NCBI GenBank assembly: GCA_963745405.1
Contig: CAVUWY010000002.1
Span: 1,674,001 to 1,738,000, forward strand
DNA: 64,000 nt
Source of the DNA: C-114 sp963745405
GTDB taxonomy: Bacteria > Chloroflexota > Limnocylindria > Limnocylindrales > CSP1-4
Reading direction: 5' to 3'
Both the position numbers and the translations under genes were made by a program. Shown here piece by piece: positions 18,735-30,284 of the stretch (its first letter is position 1; the number at the start of each line of letters is the position of its first letter). Below the pieces are notes generated by a model. The model was given only the letters and a program-made list of their open reading frames with translations. It had not been told where the DNA came from and ran no database searches.

Positions 18735-19715
18735 TTGGTCACCGACCCCCTCGTCACCGTCGTCATCCCGAGCTGGAATCGAACGTTCCTCGCCCAGCGA
18801 GCCGTCGCCAGCGCGCTGACCCAGACCGAGCAGCGGATCGAGGTCGTCGTCGTCGTCGACGAGTCCGACGGGGACACCGCCGCCGCCCTCTCCAGGATCG
18901 AGGACCGGCGGCTGCGGACGATCGAGCTCGAGTCCCGCCACGGAGCGGCGGCTGCCCGCAACCGGGGCATCGCCGACGCGAGGGCTCCGTGGATCGCGCT
19001 GCTGGACGACGACGACGAGTGGTTCCCCCAGAAGCTCGCCACTCAGCTGGAGATGGCGGAGACGTCCCGCTGGCGGCGCCCGATCATCGCCAGCCGCCTG
19101 GTCGCCCGCACGCCGGGCGCGGATCTGCTGCTGCCCCGCCGCCTGCCCGGTGACGACGAGCCCCTGAGCGAGTACCTCACAGTGCGGCATCACGCCTTCC
19201 GGGGCGAGGGGTTCCTCTCGACCTCGACGTTGATGGCGCCGACCGCGCTGTTCCGTGAAGTTCCGTTCAAGCCCGGACTGCCGCGCGTCCAGGACTGGGA
19301 CTGGCTCCTCCGGGCGGTCCAGATCCCCGAGGTGGGGGTCGAGTACGGCAGTGCGGCCCTGTCGGTCCGCCACGACGACGAGGATCGACCACGGATCAGC
19401 ACCGATCCAGGCTGGCAGGCCATCTTCGACTGGGTCACCGCGAACCGATCGTTGTTCACCCCACGCGCCTATGCAGCTGCCCTGATGGGCCTCGTCAGCT
19501 CGCTGGCCGCCCCGAGCCACAGTCCGCGGATCTGCGGCCGGCTCCTGCGGGAGTCGCTTCGCGGCGGCCGGCCCGGCGCCCTGGAGCTCGTGACCTTCGC
19601 CCAGATCTGGCTCTTCCCGCGATGGGTCCGCCACGCCGTTCGCGACCCGTTCATCAGGCGGTCGCTCAGCTACCGGGGACTGCGACGCCGGCCGTCCGAT
19701 GGGACTCGTTCCTGA
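18735..19715 (+). CDS. Family 2 glycosyltransferase
   Basis: 326 residues, TTG start at 18735. A GT-A fold begins LVTVVIPSWNRTFLAQRAV at residue 6, with acidic VVVDESDGD near 40, HGAAAARNRGI near 70, and the DxD-like metal motif LLDDDDEWF near 93. QDWDWLLRA near 195 is the usual ED-like acceptor-site motif. The first of a four-gene run: its end overlaps the beta-helix gene by 17 bases, followed by two GT4 genes. Donor sugar unknown. Confidence 0.9.
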   Translation: MVTDPLVTVVIPSWNRTFLAQRAVASALTQTEQRIEVVVVVDESDGDTAAALSRIEDRRLRTIELESRHGAAAARNRGIADARAPWIALLDDDDEWFPQKLATQLEMAETSRWRRPIIASRLVARTPGADLLLPRRLPGDDEPLSEYLTVRHHAFRGEGFLSTSTLMAPTALFREVPFKPGLPRVQDWDWLLRAVQIPEVGVEYGSAALSVRHDDEDRPRISTDPGWQAIFDWVTANRSLFTPRAYAAALMGLVSSLAAPSHSPRICGRLLRESLRGGRPGALELVTFAQIWLFPRWVRHAVRDPFIRRSLSYRGLRRRPSDGTRS

Positions 19716-21270
19716 TCGCGCTCCGCCATCCGCCGACGGGCCTCGGGTGAGGCCGCGCCTGGTCGTCGTGGCCCGGGTCGGGGTCATCGCCAGCGTTCTC
19801 GCCGTCATCGGGGTAGCGCTCCTGGCCCAGCGGCCGGTCGTGGCCCCCTCGGGCGGGCCCCGTCCCGCGCCGACCGTGGAGCCGCCGGCGGCCGGATGTA
19901 CGACGCCGATCCAGACGCTGGTCGACGCCGCCGCGGCCGGCTCCACCGTAACGGTGCCGGATTGCCTCGCCCGTGAGACCGTCACGATCGACAAGCCATT
20001 GACCCTGCAGGGCAGCCCCGGAGCGGAGATCCGTGGCAGCGACCTATGGTCGGACTGGAAGCTGGGGGCCGGTACCTGGGTCAGCAGCAAGGTCGTTCCC
20101 CCTTTCGACGAGGTCGGCGTCTGTCGTACGGGGACGGCCTGCCAGCGACGGGAGCAGGTGTTCCGCGACGGACTGCCCCTGGTCCGGGTCGATGGGAGTC
20201 CGGCCGCTGCCGACTTCGCCCTCGACGCGGCCCGCCACGTCATGCTCGGCGCCGACCCGGCCGGTCATGTCATCGAGGTCACCGTTCGGGATGCCTGGGT
20301 CGTCATCGGCGCGCCGAACGTCACGGTGAGCGGATTCTCGATGCGCGACGCTGCCAACGAGCCCCAGACGGGCGCGATACGGAACGTCGCGGGTGCCGGG
20401 CAGGACACCATCCGCGATAACCTGCTCGCCTACGCCCATGGTGCCGATGCAGCACTCGACCATGGCAACGACAACCAGATCATCCACAACGACGTCGGCT
20501 TCGGGGGCCAGCTCGGCATCCATCTCGGCGGCGACGGCACGCCTCAGACAGGGAGTGGAAACATCGTTCGCGACAACACGATCCACGACAACAACGTCGC
20601 CGGCTTCGACCCGGAGTGGGAGGCCGGTGGTCTCAAGGCGACCGTCCAGACCGACCTCGTCCTCGACGGCAACGTCGTCGACCACAACGCCGGGCCCGGC
20701 CTGTGGTGCGACATCTACTGCTCGAACGTATCGATCACCGGCAATCGGGTGAGCGACAACACCCACGCCGGGATCTTCTACGAGGTCAGCCGGACCGGCC
20801 ACATCAGCGGCAACACCGCGTGGGCCAACGGCTTCGGCAAGAACGTCTGGGGTTGGGGTGCCGGGATCCTCGTCAGCTCCTCGCAGGACACCGAGGTCGC
20901 CGGCAACCTCGTCGCCTGGAATGCCCGGGAGGGGATCTCGATCGTCAGCCAGAACCGCACGGACTGGCCCGAGGTGAAGGCCACCGGCCTTTCGGTCCAT
21001 GACAACACGATGATCGCCGGGGCTGGCTCCGGGCTCCTCTTCTGGGGCCAGGACTGGAACGGTCCGCTGTACCTGGATTCATCGGGAAACCACGGCTCAG
21101 CCGATCGCTACTGGATCGCCGGCACGGGCGGCTCGCCCTACCACTGGCAGGTCGACATCGACTCGCTCGACCGCTTCAACACGACCCCCGGTGAGGAGGG
21201 CGGCAGCCTGCTCACCGACGCAGAGAAGGATTCGATCCTGTCGGCCGCCGGCGTTCCGGTGGCCCCGTGA
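19699..21270 (+). CDS. Membrane-anchored right-handed beta-helix protein, smaller copy
   Basis: 523 residues. An N-terminal membrane anchor (about 22-44) is followed by a Pro-rich linker, then a parallel beta-helix (about 67-500) made of short turns with repeated N/D-N ladders (IRDNLLAYAHG, IVRDNTIHDNNVAG, ITGNRVSDNTHAGIF). Such folds occur in pectate lyases, alginate C5-epimerases and mannuronan-modifying enzymes; no catalytic residues can be assigned. It shares many segments with the larger protein at 23472-26165, for example GGLKATVQT, GPGLWCDIYC, GKNVWGWG and the C-terminal KDSILSAAGVP. Located inside a glycosyltransferase operon, it is probably a polymer-modifying or -binding exoprotein. 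Confidence 0.85.
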   Translation: MGLVPDRAPPSADGPRVRPRLVVVARVGVIASVLAVIGVALLAQRPVVAPSGGPRPAPTVEPPAAGCTTPIQTLVDAAAAGSTVTVPDCLARETVTIDKPLTLQGSPGAEIRGSDLWSDWKLGAGTWVSSKVVPPFDEVGVCRTGTACQRREQVFRDGLPLVRVDGSPAAADFALDAARHVMLGADPAGHVIEVTVRDAWVVIGAPNVTVSGFSMRDAANEPQTGAIRNVAGAGQDTIRDNLLAYAHGADAALDHGNDNQIIHNDVGFGGQLGIHLGGDGTPQTGSGNIVRDNTIHDNNVAGFDPEWEAGGLKATVQTDLVLDGNVVDHNAGPGLWCDIYCSNVSITGNRVSDNTHAGIFYEVSRTGHISGNTAWANGFGKNVWGWGAGILVSSSQDTEVAGNLVAWNAREGISIVSQNRTDWPEVKATGLSVHDNTMIAGAGSGLLFWGQDWNGPLYLDSSGNHGSADRYWIAGTGGSPYHWQVDIDSLDRFNTTPGEEGGSLLTDAEKDSILSAAGVPVAP

Positions 21271-22316
21271 GTCGCCGACCGCGACTCCTCGTCGCGACCG
21301 ACACACTCTCCGGTGGCATGGGCTACCTGGCGATGGCCCAGGCGGCCTGGTTCCGCGAGCGGGGCTGGGACGTCAAGATCGCGGTCCCGGACGGCCACGA
21401 GATCGGTGAGGCTGAGCCTCCTGTCGGCGACGTCCTCGAGTCGGTCTCGATCCCAGAGACGGCCCGCGATCTCCCAGGGATCATCCGTTCGGTCCGTGAG
21501 ATGCGCTCGGTGGTACGGGGGTGGAAGCCCGACATCATCCACTGCCACGGCGCACGTGCCTTCGGGATCATCCGCTTCGCGACGGCGCGGCGGTCGTTCG
21601 TCACCCTCCACGGCACGGGCTCCGTCCCGAGCGATCCGCCCGGTTGGGCGATCGTCCGGCGCCTCGGTGTCCGAATGCTGCCGTGGCTCGCCGTCGAAGC
21701 GTTCTCGGTGTCTCCAGGGCTCGGGGGCGGTTGGACGTTCCTGCCCCACGCAAGCCCGCGCCTCAAGGCGATGAGCGAGATCGCCTTCCCCGACCCGGCC
21801 AGTGTCCCGACATTCGTCTGGCTCGGCGCTCTCGACGAGCGCAAGCAGCCCCAGGTCTTCATCGAGGCGATCGCGGCTCTGCCGGCCGGCGCCCGGGTCC
21901 GGGCCGTCATCGCGGGCCGGGGGTCGCTCGTACACGAGATCCGCGAGCTGGCCGCCCGGTTGAGAGTCGATATCGAGATCGTCGGCCACCAGTCGAATAT
22001 CGGCGGGCTCCTCGCGGATGCCTGGGCCGTCGTCCTCTTCAGCCGATACGAAGGAGTTCCGTTCGCCCTCGAGGAAGCGATGTGGGCGGGGCGGTCGGTC
22101 ATCGCGACCCCACATCCAGGCGTCGTCTGGCTCCTCGGCGGCACCGGCAGGCTGGCCGAGACCCCATCCGAGGTCGCCGCGGCGCTCGAGGCCCTGAGCG
22201 ACAACGCTCTCGCCGCCCGCGAGGGCCGGCGCGCGGCCGAACGAGTCCGCGACGTGATCGATCCGGAGGCCCCTTGGCCAGCACTTGAAGCTGCCTACCG
22301 AAAGGCGCTGTCGTGA
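21267..22316 (+). CDS. Family 4 glycosyltransferase
   Basis: 349 residues, GTG start overlapping the beta-helix stop (GTGA). GT-B fold: N-terminal TDTLSGGMGYLAMAQ near residue 11 and PDIIHCHGARAFG near 90, C-terminal donor domain with FVWLGALDERKQPQVFIEA near 185 and the EX7E-like FSRYEGVPFALEEAMWAG near 250. Transfers a sugar from a nucleotide donor with retention of configuration, in family terms. Part of the plus-strand glycan operon. Confidence 0.9.
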   Translation: MSRRPRLLVATDTLSGGMGYLAMAQAAWFRERGWDVKIAVPDGHEIGEAEPPVGDVLESVSIPETARDLPGIIRSVREMRSVVRGWKPDIIHCHGARAFGIIRFATARRSFVTLHGTGSVPSDPPGWAIVRRLGVRMLPWLAVEAFSVSPGLGGGWTFLPHASPRLKAMSEIAFPDPASVPTFVWLGALDERKQPQVFIEAIAALPAGARVRAVIAGRGSLVHEIRELAARLRVDIEIVGHQSNIGGLLADAWAVVLFSRYEGVPFALEEAMWAGRSVIATPHPGVVWLLGGTGRLAETPSEVAAALEALSDNALAAREGRRAAERVRDVIDPEAPWPALEAAYRKALS

Positions 22317-23471
22317 TCGGCCGCCTCGACCCGACCGAGCGCTGAGCGGTGCGCATCGTCCACTACTACCCGACTGCCCGGGTCGACTCGGGAGTCACCA
22401 TCGCCCTGTGGGCCTGGGCCCGGGCAGTCGCTGCGACCGGTCGCGAAGTGGCCGTTCTCCATGGCGGAGCCAACGCGCCGCCGGACCTGCGCCTCGACGA
22501 GGGCATCGGCGTCACGTCGGAAGGCATCCATGAGCAGGTCGTGCCGCACCGCGGCCACGGCCGGCTGACGGCCCGCCCCGTCGGCCTCGGACGGTGGCTC
22601 AGGCCCGGCGATGTCCTCGTCCTCCATGAGGGCTGGGTCGTCAGCAATCAGGTCGCCGCGGCGGTTGCTCGGCGCGCCGGCGTCCCGTACCTCGTCATGC
22701 CCCATGGGGTCTACGAGTCAGCTTGGCGGACGTACCTGAAGCCCCCGGTCCGAGTGCGCGAGCAGATCGAGCGCTATCTCCTCGATCGCTCCCTGGCCGT
22801 CCACGTGTTCTTCGAGTCTGAGATGGCAGATATCGCCAGCCTGGCCCCGGGTGCCTCATTCATCACTGCCCCGACCGGTTTCGCCGTACCGACCGAGCGG
22901 TGGGAGGGTGGCGGCGGCTACATCTCATGGGTAGGTCGCTACGACCCGATCCACAAAGGCCTGGATGTCCTGATGGAGGCGATGGCGCTCCTGTCCCCAG
23001 AGCACCGCCCACTCCTGCGCCTCCACGGCTACGACTTCCGGGGCGGGCGGGCGGCCCTCGAACGTCGTATCGCGGAGCTCGGCGTCGGCGAGTGGGTCGC
23101 TGTCGGGGGCGTGATCACCGGCGCCGAGAAGGCCGATTTCCTCAGCCGGGCCGACGGCTACGTCCATCCGTCGCGCTGGGAGTCGTACGGGATCGCCCTG
23201 CTCGAGAACCTCGCCCTCGGGGTCCCGTGCCTCGCCTCGTCGACGATCCACCTCGCCGCCGACCTCCGCCGCGACGATGCCGCCATCCTGGCGACGCCCG
23301 ACGCGCGCGGCCTTGCCGACGGGCTCGTGGCACTCGCAGCGGCGCCGCCCGACCTGGGCGCCCGTGGCCGGGCGCTGGTCGAACGGCGCTTCGCCTGGTC
23401 GACGGTCATCCCCGAGTTCCTTGCGTCCCTCGAGGCGCTGGACGGTTCCGGCCCGGCGGCCGGTGGGCCGA

Positions 23472-26165
<2,694 letters not shown>

Positions 26166-26269
26166 GGAATCCTCCGGACCACGCGCCGCGACGCCGCTGA
26201 TGCCATCCGGGGGTATGGCGGCGGGTCGGGATGCGGGGACGATCGGTGGATCGCGCCGCGCGGTCGGTA

Positions 26270-26357
26270 TTCGGCAACCCGTCTGGCTTCGCCCGTCCGG
26301 GGAAGTCACGTGGCTTTCCGTGACCCGCATCACTGCGGGGTTGGCTTTGTCGTTCCG
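26270..26357 (-). promoter_or_regulatory. c-di-GMP-I (GEMM) riboswitch
   Basis: Read on the minus strand, the leader contains in order: GACAAAGCCAACC, a hairpin CCCGCAGTGATGCGGG, ACGGAAAGCCACG, a second stem region, then CCAGACGGGTTGCCGAA. These match the order and wording of GEMM-I aptamers, where two AAAGCC/AAACC segments flank the tetraloop-type stem and the second stem closes in GGUUGCCGAA. It ends about 105 bases before the ATG of the beta-helix gene, leaving room for an expression platform. Known members bind cyclic di-GMP and often control extracellular matrix genes. I could not score it with a covariance model. Confidence 0.72.
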
Positions 26358-26615
26358 CCGGGCACCCTGGGGGAACCGGCAACCCGGTGACCCTACGTCG
26401 CCACGGCGCACCACGCAAACCGCCCGATAGTCCCCCGAGTGGCGCGGGGACCGTATGACGCAACACCCCCGGGTCCGAGCGCCCCGGTCCGAGGAGAGGT
26501 CGGATAGGTGCGGACGGGGTCGCTGCGGTCACGGTACGGACGTCCCGGGGGTCCGACACCCGCGGGTCCCGGTGCGGTCCGGCACCGCTCGACCCGATTT
26601 TCGACGCTCAGCCGG

Positions 26616-26621
26616 TATACT
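26616..26621 (+). promoter_or_regulatory. -10 candidate TATACT for the Wzz/BY-kinase operon
   Basis: TATACT sits 31 bases before the GTG start at 26653, with AGAGGA as ribosome site closer in. No good -35 lies 16-18 bases upstream, so this is only a candidate. Confidence 0.35.
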
Positions 26622-26652
26622 CCCGTTCCGCTGCTAGCTGTCAGAGGAATTC

Positions 26653-28266
26653 GTGGACCTTCGCGCTCAACTGGCCGTCATCCGGACGCGGCGGGCGATG
26701 ATCATCGCCGCCGTCGTCCTTGCCGTAGCCGCCGCTCTCATCGTCAGCCTCCTCCAGCCGAAGACGTACACGAGCCAGGTGACGATGGTGGTCGGCCAGT
26801 CGCTGACCGCGCCGAACCCGGACATCAACCAGCTGACCGTGTCCCAGAAGCTCGGCGAGACCTACGCCCGGATCGCAACGACCCGGCCGGTCCTCGACTC
26901 GGTGGTCAAGGACCTCAACCTGTCGATGACGTCCGATCAGCTCGCCGGCCAGGTGTCGGCTTCGATCGCGACCGACAGCTCGCTCCTCACGGTCTCCGTC
27001 ACGGCGAGCGACCCGGAGCAGGCCGCCGCCATGGCCAATGCCGTCGCCAAGCAGCTCATCCAGGTCTCGCCGACTCTCCAGGGCCAGCAGTCGGACATCC
27101 AGCAGTTCGTGACCCAGCAGCTCGCCTCGATCCAAAGCCAGATCAAGACCAATCAGGCGGCTCTCGGCGCGCTGCTCGCCCAGGCCTCCCCGAGTCCCGA
27201 ACAGTCGGCCCAGATCACCACTCTGCAGACCCAGCTGGCGAGCCTCCAAGCGAGCTATACGGGGCTGCTCGGCTTCTCGTCGAACTCGGCCTCGAATCAG
27301 CTTACCGTGGTCGAACCGGCCGTCCCGAATCCCAACCCGTCGTCGCCGAAGATCCTCGTCAACGTCCTCATCGCGTTGCTCCTCGGCGGTCTCCTCGGCA
27401 TCGGTGGGGCCTTCCTCATCGACTACCTCGACGACTCGATCAAGTCCGCCGACGACGTCGAGCGGGCGAGCGGCCTGGCGACCCTCGGGGCGATCCCGAA
27501 GATGCGCCTCGACTCCGGAAAGAGCCAGATCTATTCCCTCGCCACACTCGTTTATCCGCGTTCGTCGGTCGCCGAGTCGTTCCGGGCCCTGCGCACGAAT
27601 CTCGAGTTCACCGGCATCGACGCCCCGATCGCGACGATCCTCGTGACGAGCCCCCTCCCCCGGGAGGGCAAGACGACCGTCGCCACGAACCTCGCGGTCG
27701 CGTTCGCCCAGGCCGGCCACCGGACGGTCCTCGTCGACGCGGACCTCCGCCGGCCCGAGGTCCACAAGTTCTTCGCCCTCGACAACCGGCGCGGCCTGAC
27801 GAGCATCCTCCGCTCGGACGACATCAGCATCGCCGACGTCGCCCTGGGGACCGAGGACGCCAACCTGCGCATCGTGACCTCGGGTCCGCCGCCGCCCAAC
27901 CCGGCCGAGCTCCTCGCCTCGACCCGGATGACCGTCATCCTCGAGCGACTGAAGCGCTCGGCAGAGATCGTCATCATCGACAGCCCGCCGGTCAACCTCG
28001 TGACCGACGCCGCCATCCTCATCCGCCAGGTCGACGGAGCGATCCTCGTCGTCGACGCGGGACACACTTCGAGGACCGCCGTCAGGCGTGCCGCCGATTC
28101 CCTGGGTCGGGTCGGGGGCCGGGTCCTCGGCGCCGCGATGAACCGCGGGTCGGCCGCCAGCGCCAGCGGCGTGTACGGCTACTACGAGGATGAGAAGAAG
28201 GGGGCGGGCGGCGACGGCCAGGCGGTCGCCCAAGGCGCGGCAGCGGCCCGGGAGACGGGGCGATAG
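26653..28266 (+). CDS. Polysaccharide co-polymerase and tyrosine autokinase fusion (Wzz plus BY-kinase)
   Basis: 537 residues from GTG 26653. A Wzz-type chain-length domain has membrane segments at about 15-35 and 237-257 with a mostly Gln/Ser-rich extracytoplasmic part between. The cytoplasmic kinase follows: Walker A SPLPREGKTTV near residue 335, Walker A' VLVDADLRRP near 360, Walker B VIIDSPPV near 440, and a C-terminal Tyr cluster YGYYEDE near 510, the usual autophosphorylation site. The family sets chain length and export through cycles of self-phosphorylation. It heads the plus-strand operon that continues with gmd and fcl; its stop lies immediately before gmd. Confidence 0.93.
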   Translation: MDLRAQLAVIRTRRAMIIAAVVLAVAAALIVSLLQPKTYTSQVTMVVGQSLTAPNPDINQLTVSQKLGETYARIATTRPVLDSVVKDLNLSMTSDQLAGQVSASIATDSSLLTVSVTASDPEQAAAMANAVAKQLIQVSPTLQGQQSDIQQFVTQQLASIQSQIKTNQAALGALLAQASPSPEQSAQITTLQTQLASLQASYTGLLGFSSNSASNQLTVVEPAVPNPNPSSPKILVNVLIALLLGGLLGIGGAFLIDYLDDSIKSADDVERASGLATLGAIPKMRLDSGKSQIYSLATLVYPRSSVAESFRALRTNLEFTGIDAPIATILVTSPLPREGKTTVATNLAVAFAQAGHRTVLVDADLRRPEVHKFFALDNRRGLTSILRSDDISIADVALGTEDANLRIVTSGPPPPNPAELLASTRMTVILERLKRSAEIVIIDSPPVNLVTDAAILIRQVDGAILVVDAGHTSRTAVRRAADSLGRVGGRVLGAAMNRGSAASASGVYGYYEDEKKGAGGDGQAVAQGAAAARETGR

Positions 28267-29305
28267 CGCCGACGAAGCGAGCCCTGATCACGGGTATCAC
28301 CGGTCAGGACGGCTCGTACCTCGCGGAGCTCCTCCTCGGCAAGGGCTACGAGGTCCACGGCCTCATCCGCCGGTCGAGCACGTTCTCGACCGGCCGGATC
28401 GACCATCTCTATCGCGACCCGCACGAGTCGGACGTCCCGCTCTTCCTGCACTACGCCGACCTGACCGACACGCTCGTCGCTCGTCAACACCCTCAACCGG
28501 GTCAAGCCCGACGAGGTCTACAACCTCGGCGCCCAGAGCCACGTCAAGGTCGAGCTTCGAGATGCCCGAGTTCACCGCCGACACGGCCGGCATGGGCAAC
28601 CTCCGCCTGCTCGAGGCGATCCGCCACGGCCGACTGGCCGATCCGCTTCTACCAGGCCGGCATCGAGCGAGATGTTCGGCAAGGTCGCCGAGTCGCCGCA
28701 GACGCGAGTCGACGCCCTTCTATCCCGCGCAGCCCGTACGCCGTGGCGAAGGTCTTCGCCCACTGGATGACCATCCAGTACCGCGAGGCCTACGGCCTGT
28801 TCGCCTGCAACGGCATCCTCTTCAACCACGAGTCGCCCCGCCGCGGCGGCCGACGTTCGTGACCCGCAAGGTCACCCGCGGCGATCGCCGCGATCCTGGC
28901 CGGCAAGGAACGAGCACCTCTACCTCGGCAACCTCGACGCCCGGCGCGACTGGGGCTACGCGCCCGAGTACGTCGAGGCGATGTGGCGGATGCTCCAGCA
29001 GCCGGCGCCCGACGACTACGTCGTCGCCACCGGCGAGATGCACACCGTCCGGGAGTTCGTGCGAGCTCGCCTTCGGCCTGGTCGGTCTCGACTGGGAGCG
29101 AGCACGTCCGGATCGACCAGCGCTACTTCCGGCCGACCGAGGTCGACGAGCTGTGCGGCGACGCGTCCAAGGCCGCGCGCCGCCCTCGGCTGGCGGCCCG
29201 AGACCGCGCTTCCGCGACCTCGTCCGGATCATGCTCGAGGCCGACCTCGCTGCGGCCGGACTCGCTCCGGCCGACCACCTCGTTACCGCTGGCAAGCCGG
29301 GGTGA
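28267..29305 (+). CDS. gmd: GDP-mannose 4,6-dehydratase, frame broken 14 times as written
   Basis: First enzyme of GDP-L-fucose synthesis (GDP-mannose to GDP-4-keto-6-deoxymannose). Reading across frames recovers a complete protein: ALITGITGQDGSYLAELLL, then VNTLNRVKPDEVYNLGAQSH, a SSEMFGKVAESPQ segment, SPYAVAKVFAHWM with the catalytic Tyr and Lys, CNGILFNHESPRR and RFRDLVRIMLEADL. Fourteen single extra bases interrupt it at 28473, 28552, 28628, 28662, 28705, 28724, 28848, 28852, 28880, 28911, 29062, 29099, 29075+100 (29175) and 29206. Each falls beside a third codon position and removing either neighbour restores the frame. No ATG/GTG start is visible: codon 1 directly follows the kinase stop. 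Probably intact in the organism. Confidence 0.85.
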
Positions 29306-30281
29306 CGCGATCTCGCCGGCCGGCGGGTGATGGTGACCGGCGGCGGCGGGTTCCTCGGCCGCCGCGTGGTCGCCCGCCTCGGGGCCGGAGTCGGCCGAGA
29401 TCTTCGTGCCCCGGTCAGCCGGAGTACGACCTGCGCGACCGCGACGGCATCGATCGCGCCCTCGCCGACGGCCGGCCCGACGTCGTCATCCACCTCGCGG
29501 CCGTCGTCGGCGGGATCGGCGCCAACCGCGAGAACCCGGGCCGCTTCTTCTACGAGAACGCGATCATGGGCATCCAGCTGATGGAGGCAGGCCCGCCTGG
29601 CCGGGCGTCGAGAAGTTCGTGCACGATCGGGACGGTCTGCTCCTACCCGAAGTTCACGCCGGTCCCCTTCCACGAGGACGACCTCTGGAACGGCTACCCC
29701 GAGGAGACGAACGCGCCGTACGGCCTCGCCAAGAAGATGCTCCTGGTCCAGGGCCAGGCGTACCGGGCGCAGTACGGCTTCGACGCCATCCACCTCATCC
29801 CGGTCAACCTGTACGGCCCGGGCGACAACTTCGACCCCGCCAGCTCGCACGTCATCCCGGCGCTCATCAAGAAGTGCGTCGATGCCCGCGACGGCCGGCG
29901 ACGGATCACGTCGAGGTCTGGGGCACGGGCAGCGCCTCGCGCGAGTTCCTCTACGTCGACGACGCGGCCGAGGGGATCGTCCTCGGGCGCCGAGCGCTAC
30001 GACGGGGCCGATCCGGTCAACCTCGGCGTCGGCCAGGAGATCACCATCCGCGATCTCGTGACGCTCATCGTCGGCCTGACCGGCTTCGAGGGCGAGATCC
30101 GCTGGGACGCCGACGCAAGCCGGACGGACAGCCGCGCCGGGCGCTCGACACGAGCCGGGCCCGCGAGCTCTTCGGGTTCACCGCCCGGACGGGCTTCGAC
30201 GACGGCCTGCGGGCGACGATCGAGTGGTACCGCGAGCACCCCTTCGAGGCGACCATCGCGCCATCGTCGGCCGCGACCTGA
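29302..30281 (+). CDS. fcl: GDP-L-fucose synthase, frame broken 11 times as written
   Basis: Second enzyme of GDP-L-fucose synthesis (3,5-epimerase and 4-reductase). The GTG at 29302 overlaps the gmd stop (GTGA). Reassembled segments: GRRVMVTGGGGFLGRRVVAR (NADP site), VVIHLAAVVGGIGANRENPG, the Ser region TIGTVCSYPKFTPVPFHEDD, APYGLAKKMLLVQGQAY with Tyr and Lys, NLYGPGDNFDPASSHVIPAL and VWGTGSASREFLYVDD. Extra bases occur at 29308, 29393, 29421, 29590, 29606, 29622, 29893, 29903, 29985, 30112 and 30116, all at third codon positions. Flanking genes are intact, so the disturbance is confined to gmd-fcl. Confidence 0.85.
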
Positions 30282-30284
30282 CCC

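Larger units (their letters stand above)
26166..26652. other. 487-bp divergent control region
   Basis: Lies between the beta-helix gene (minus) and the Wzz/BY-kinase gene (plus). It holds the riboswitch-like leader (about 26270-26357, minus) and a TATACT -10 candidate for the kinase gene. The middle part (26360-26590) is very GC-rich with several partial dyads and no gene that I can support. Confidence 0.7.

Noticed and set aside
26360..26452. A second riboswitch copy upstream of the first
   Set aside because: GGGTTGCCGG recurs near 26378-26395 on the minus strand, but the AAAGCC segments are missing.
28267..30281. gmd and fcl as pseudogenes
   Set aside because: Every extra base lies at a third codon position, all conserved motifs are present, and no stop or deletion is needed to explain the breaks.
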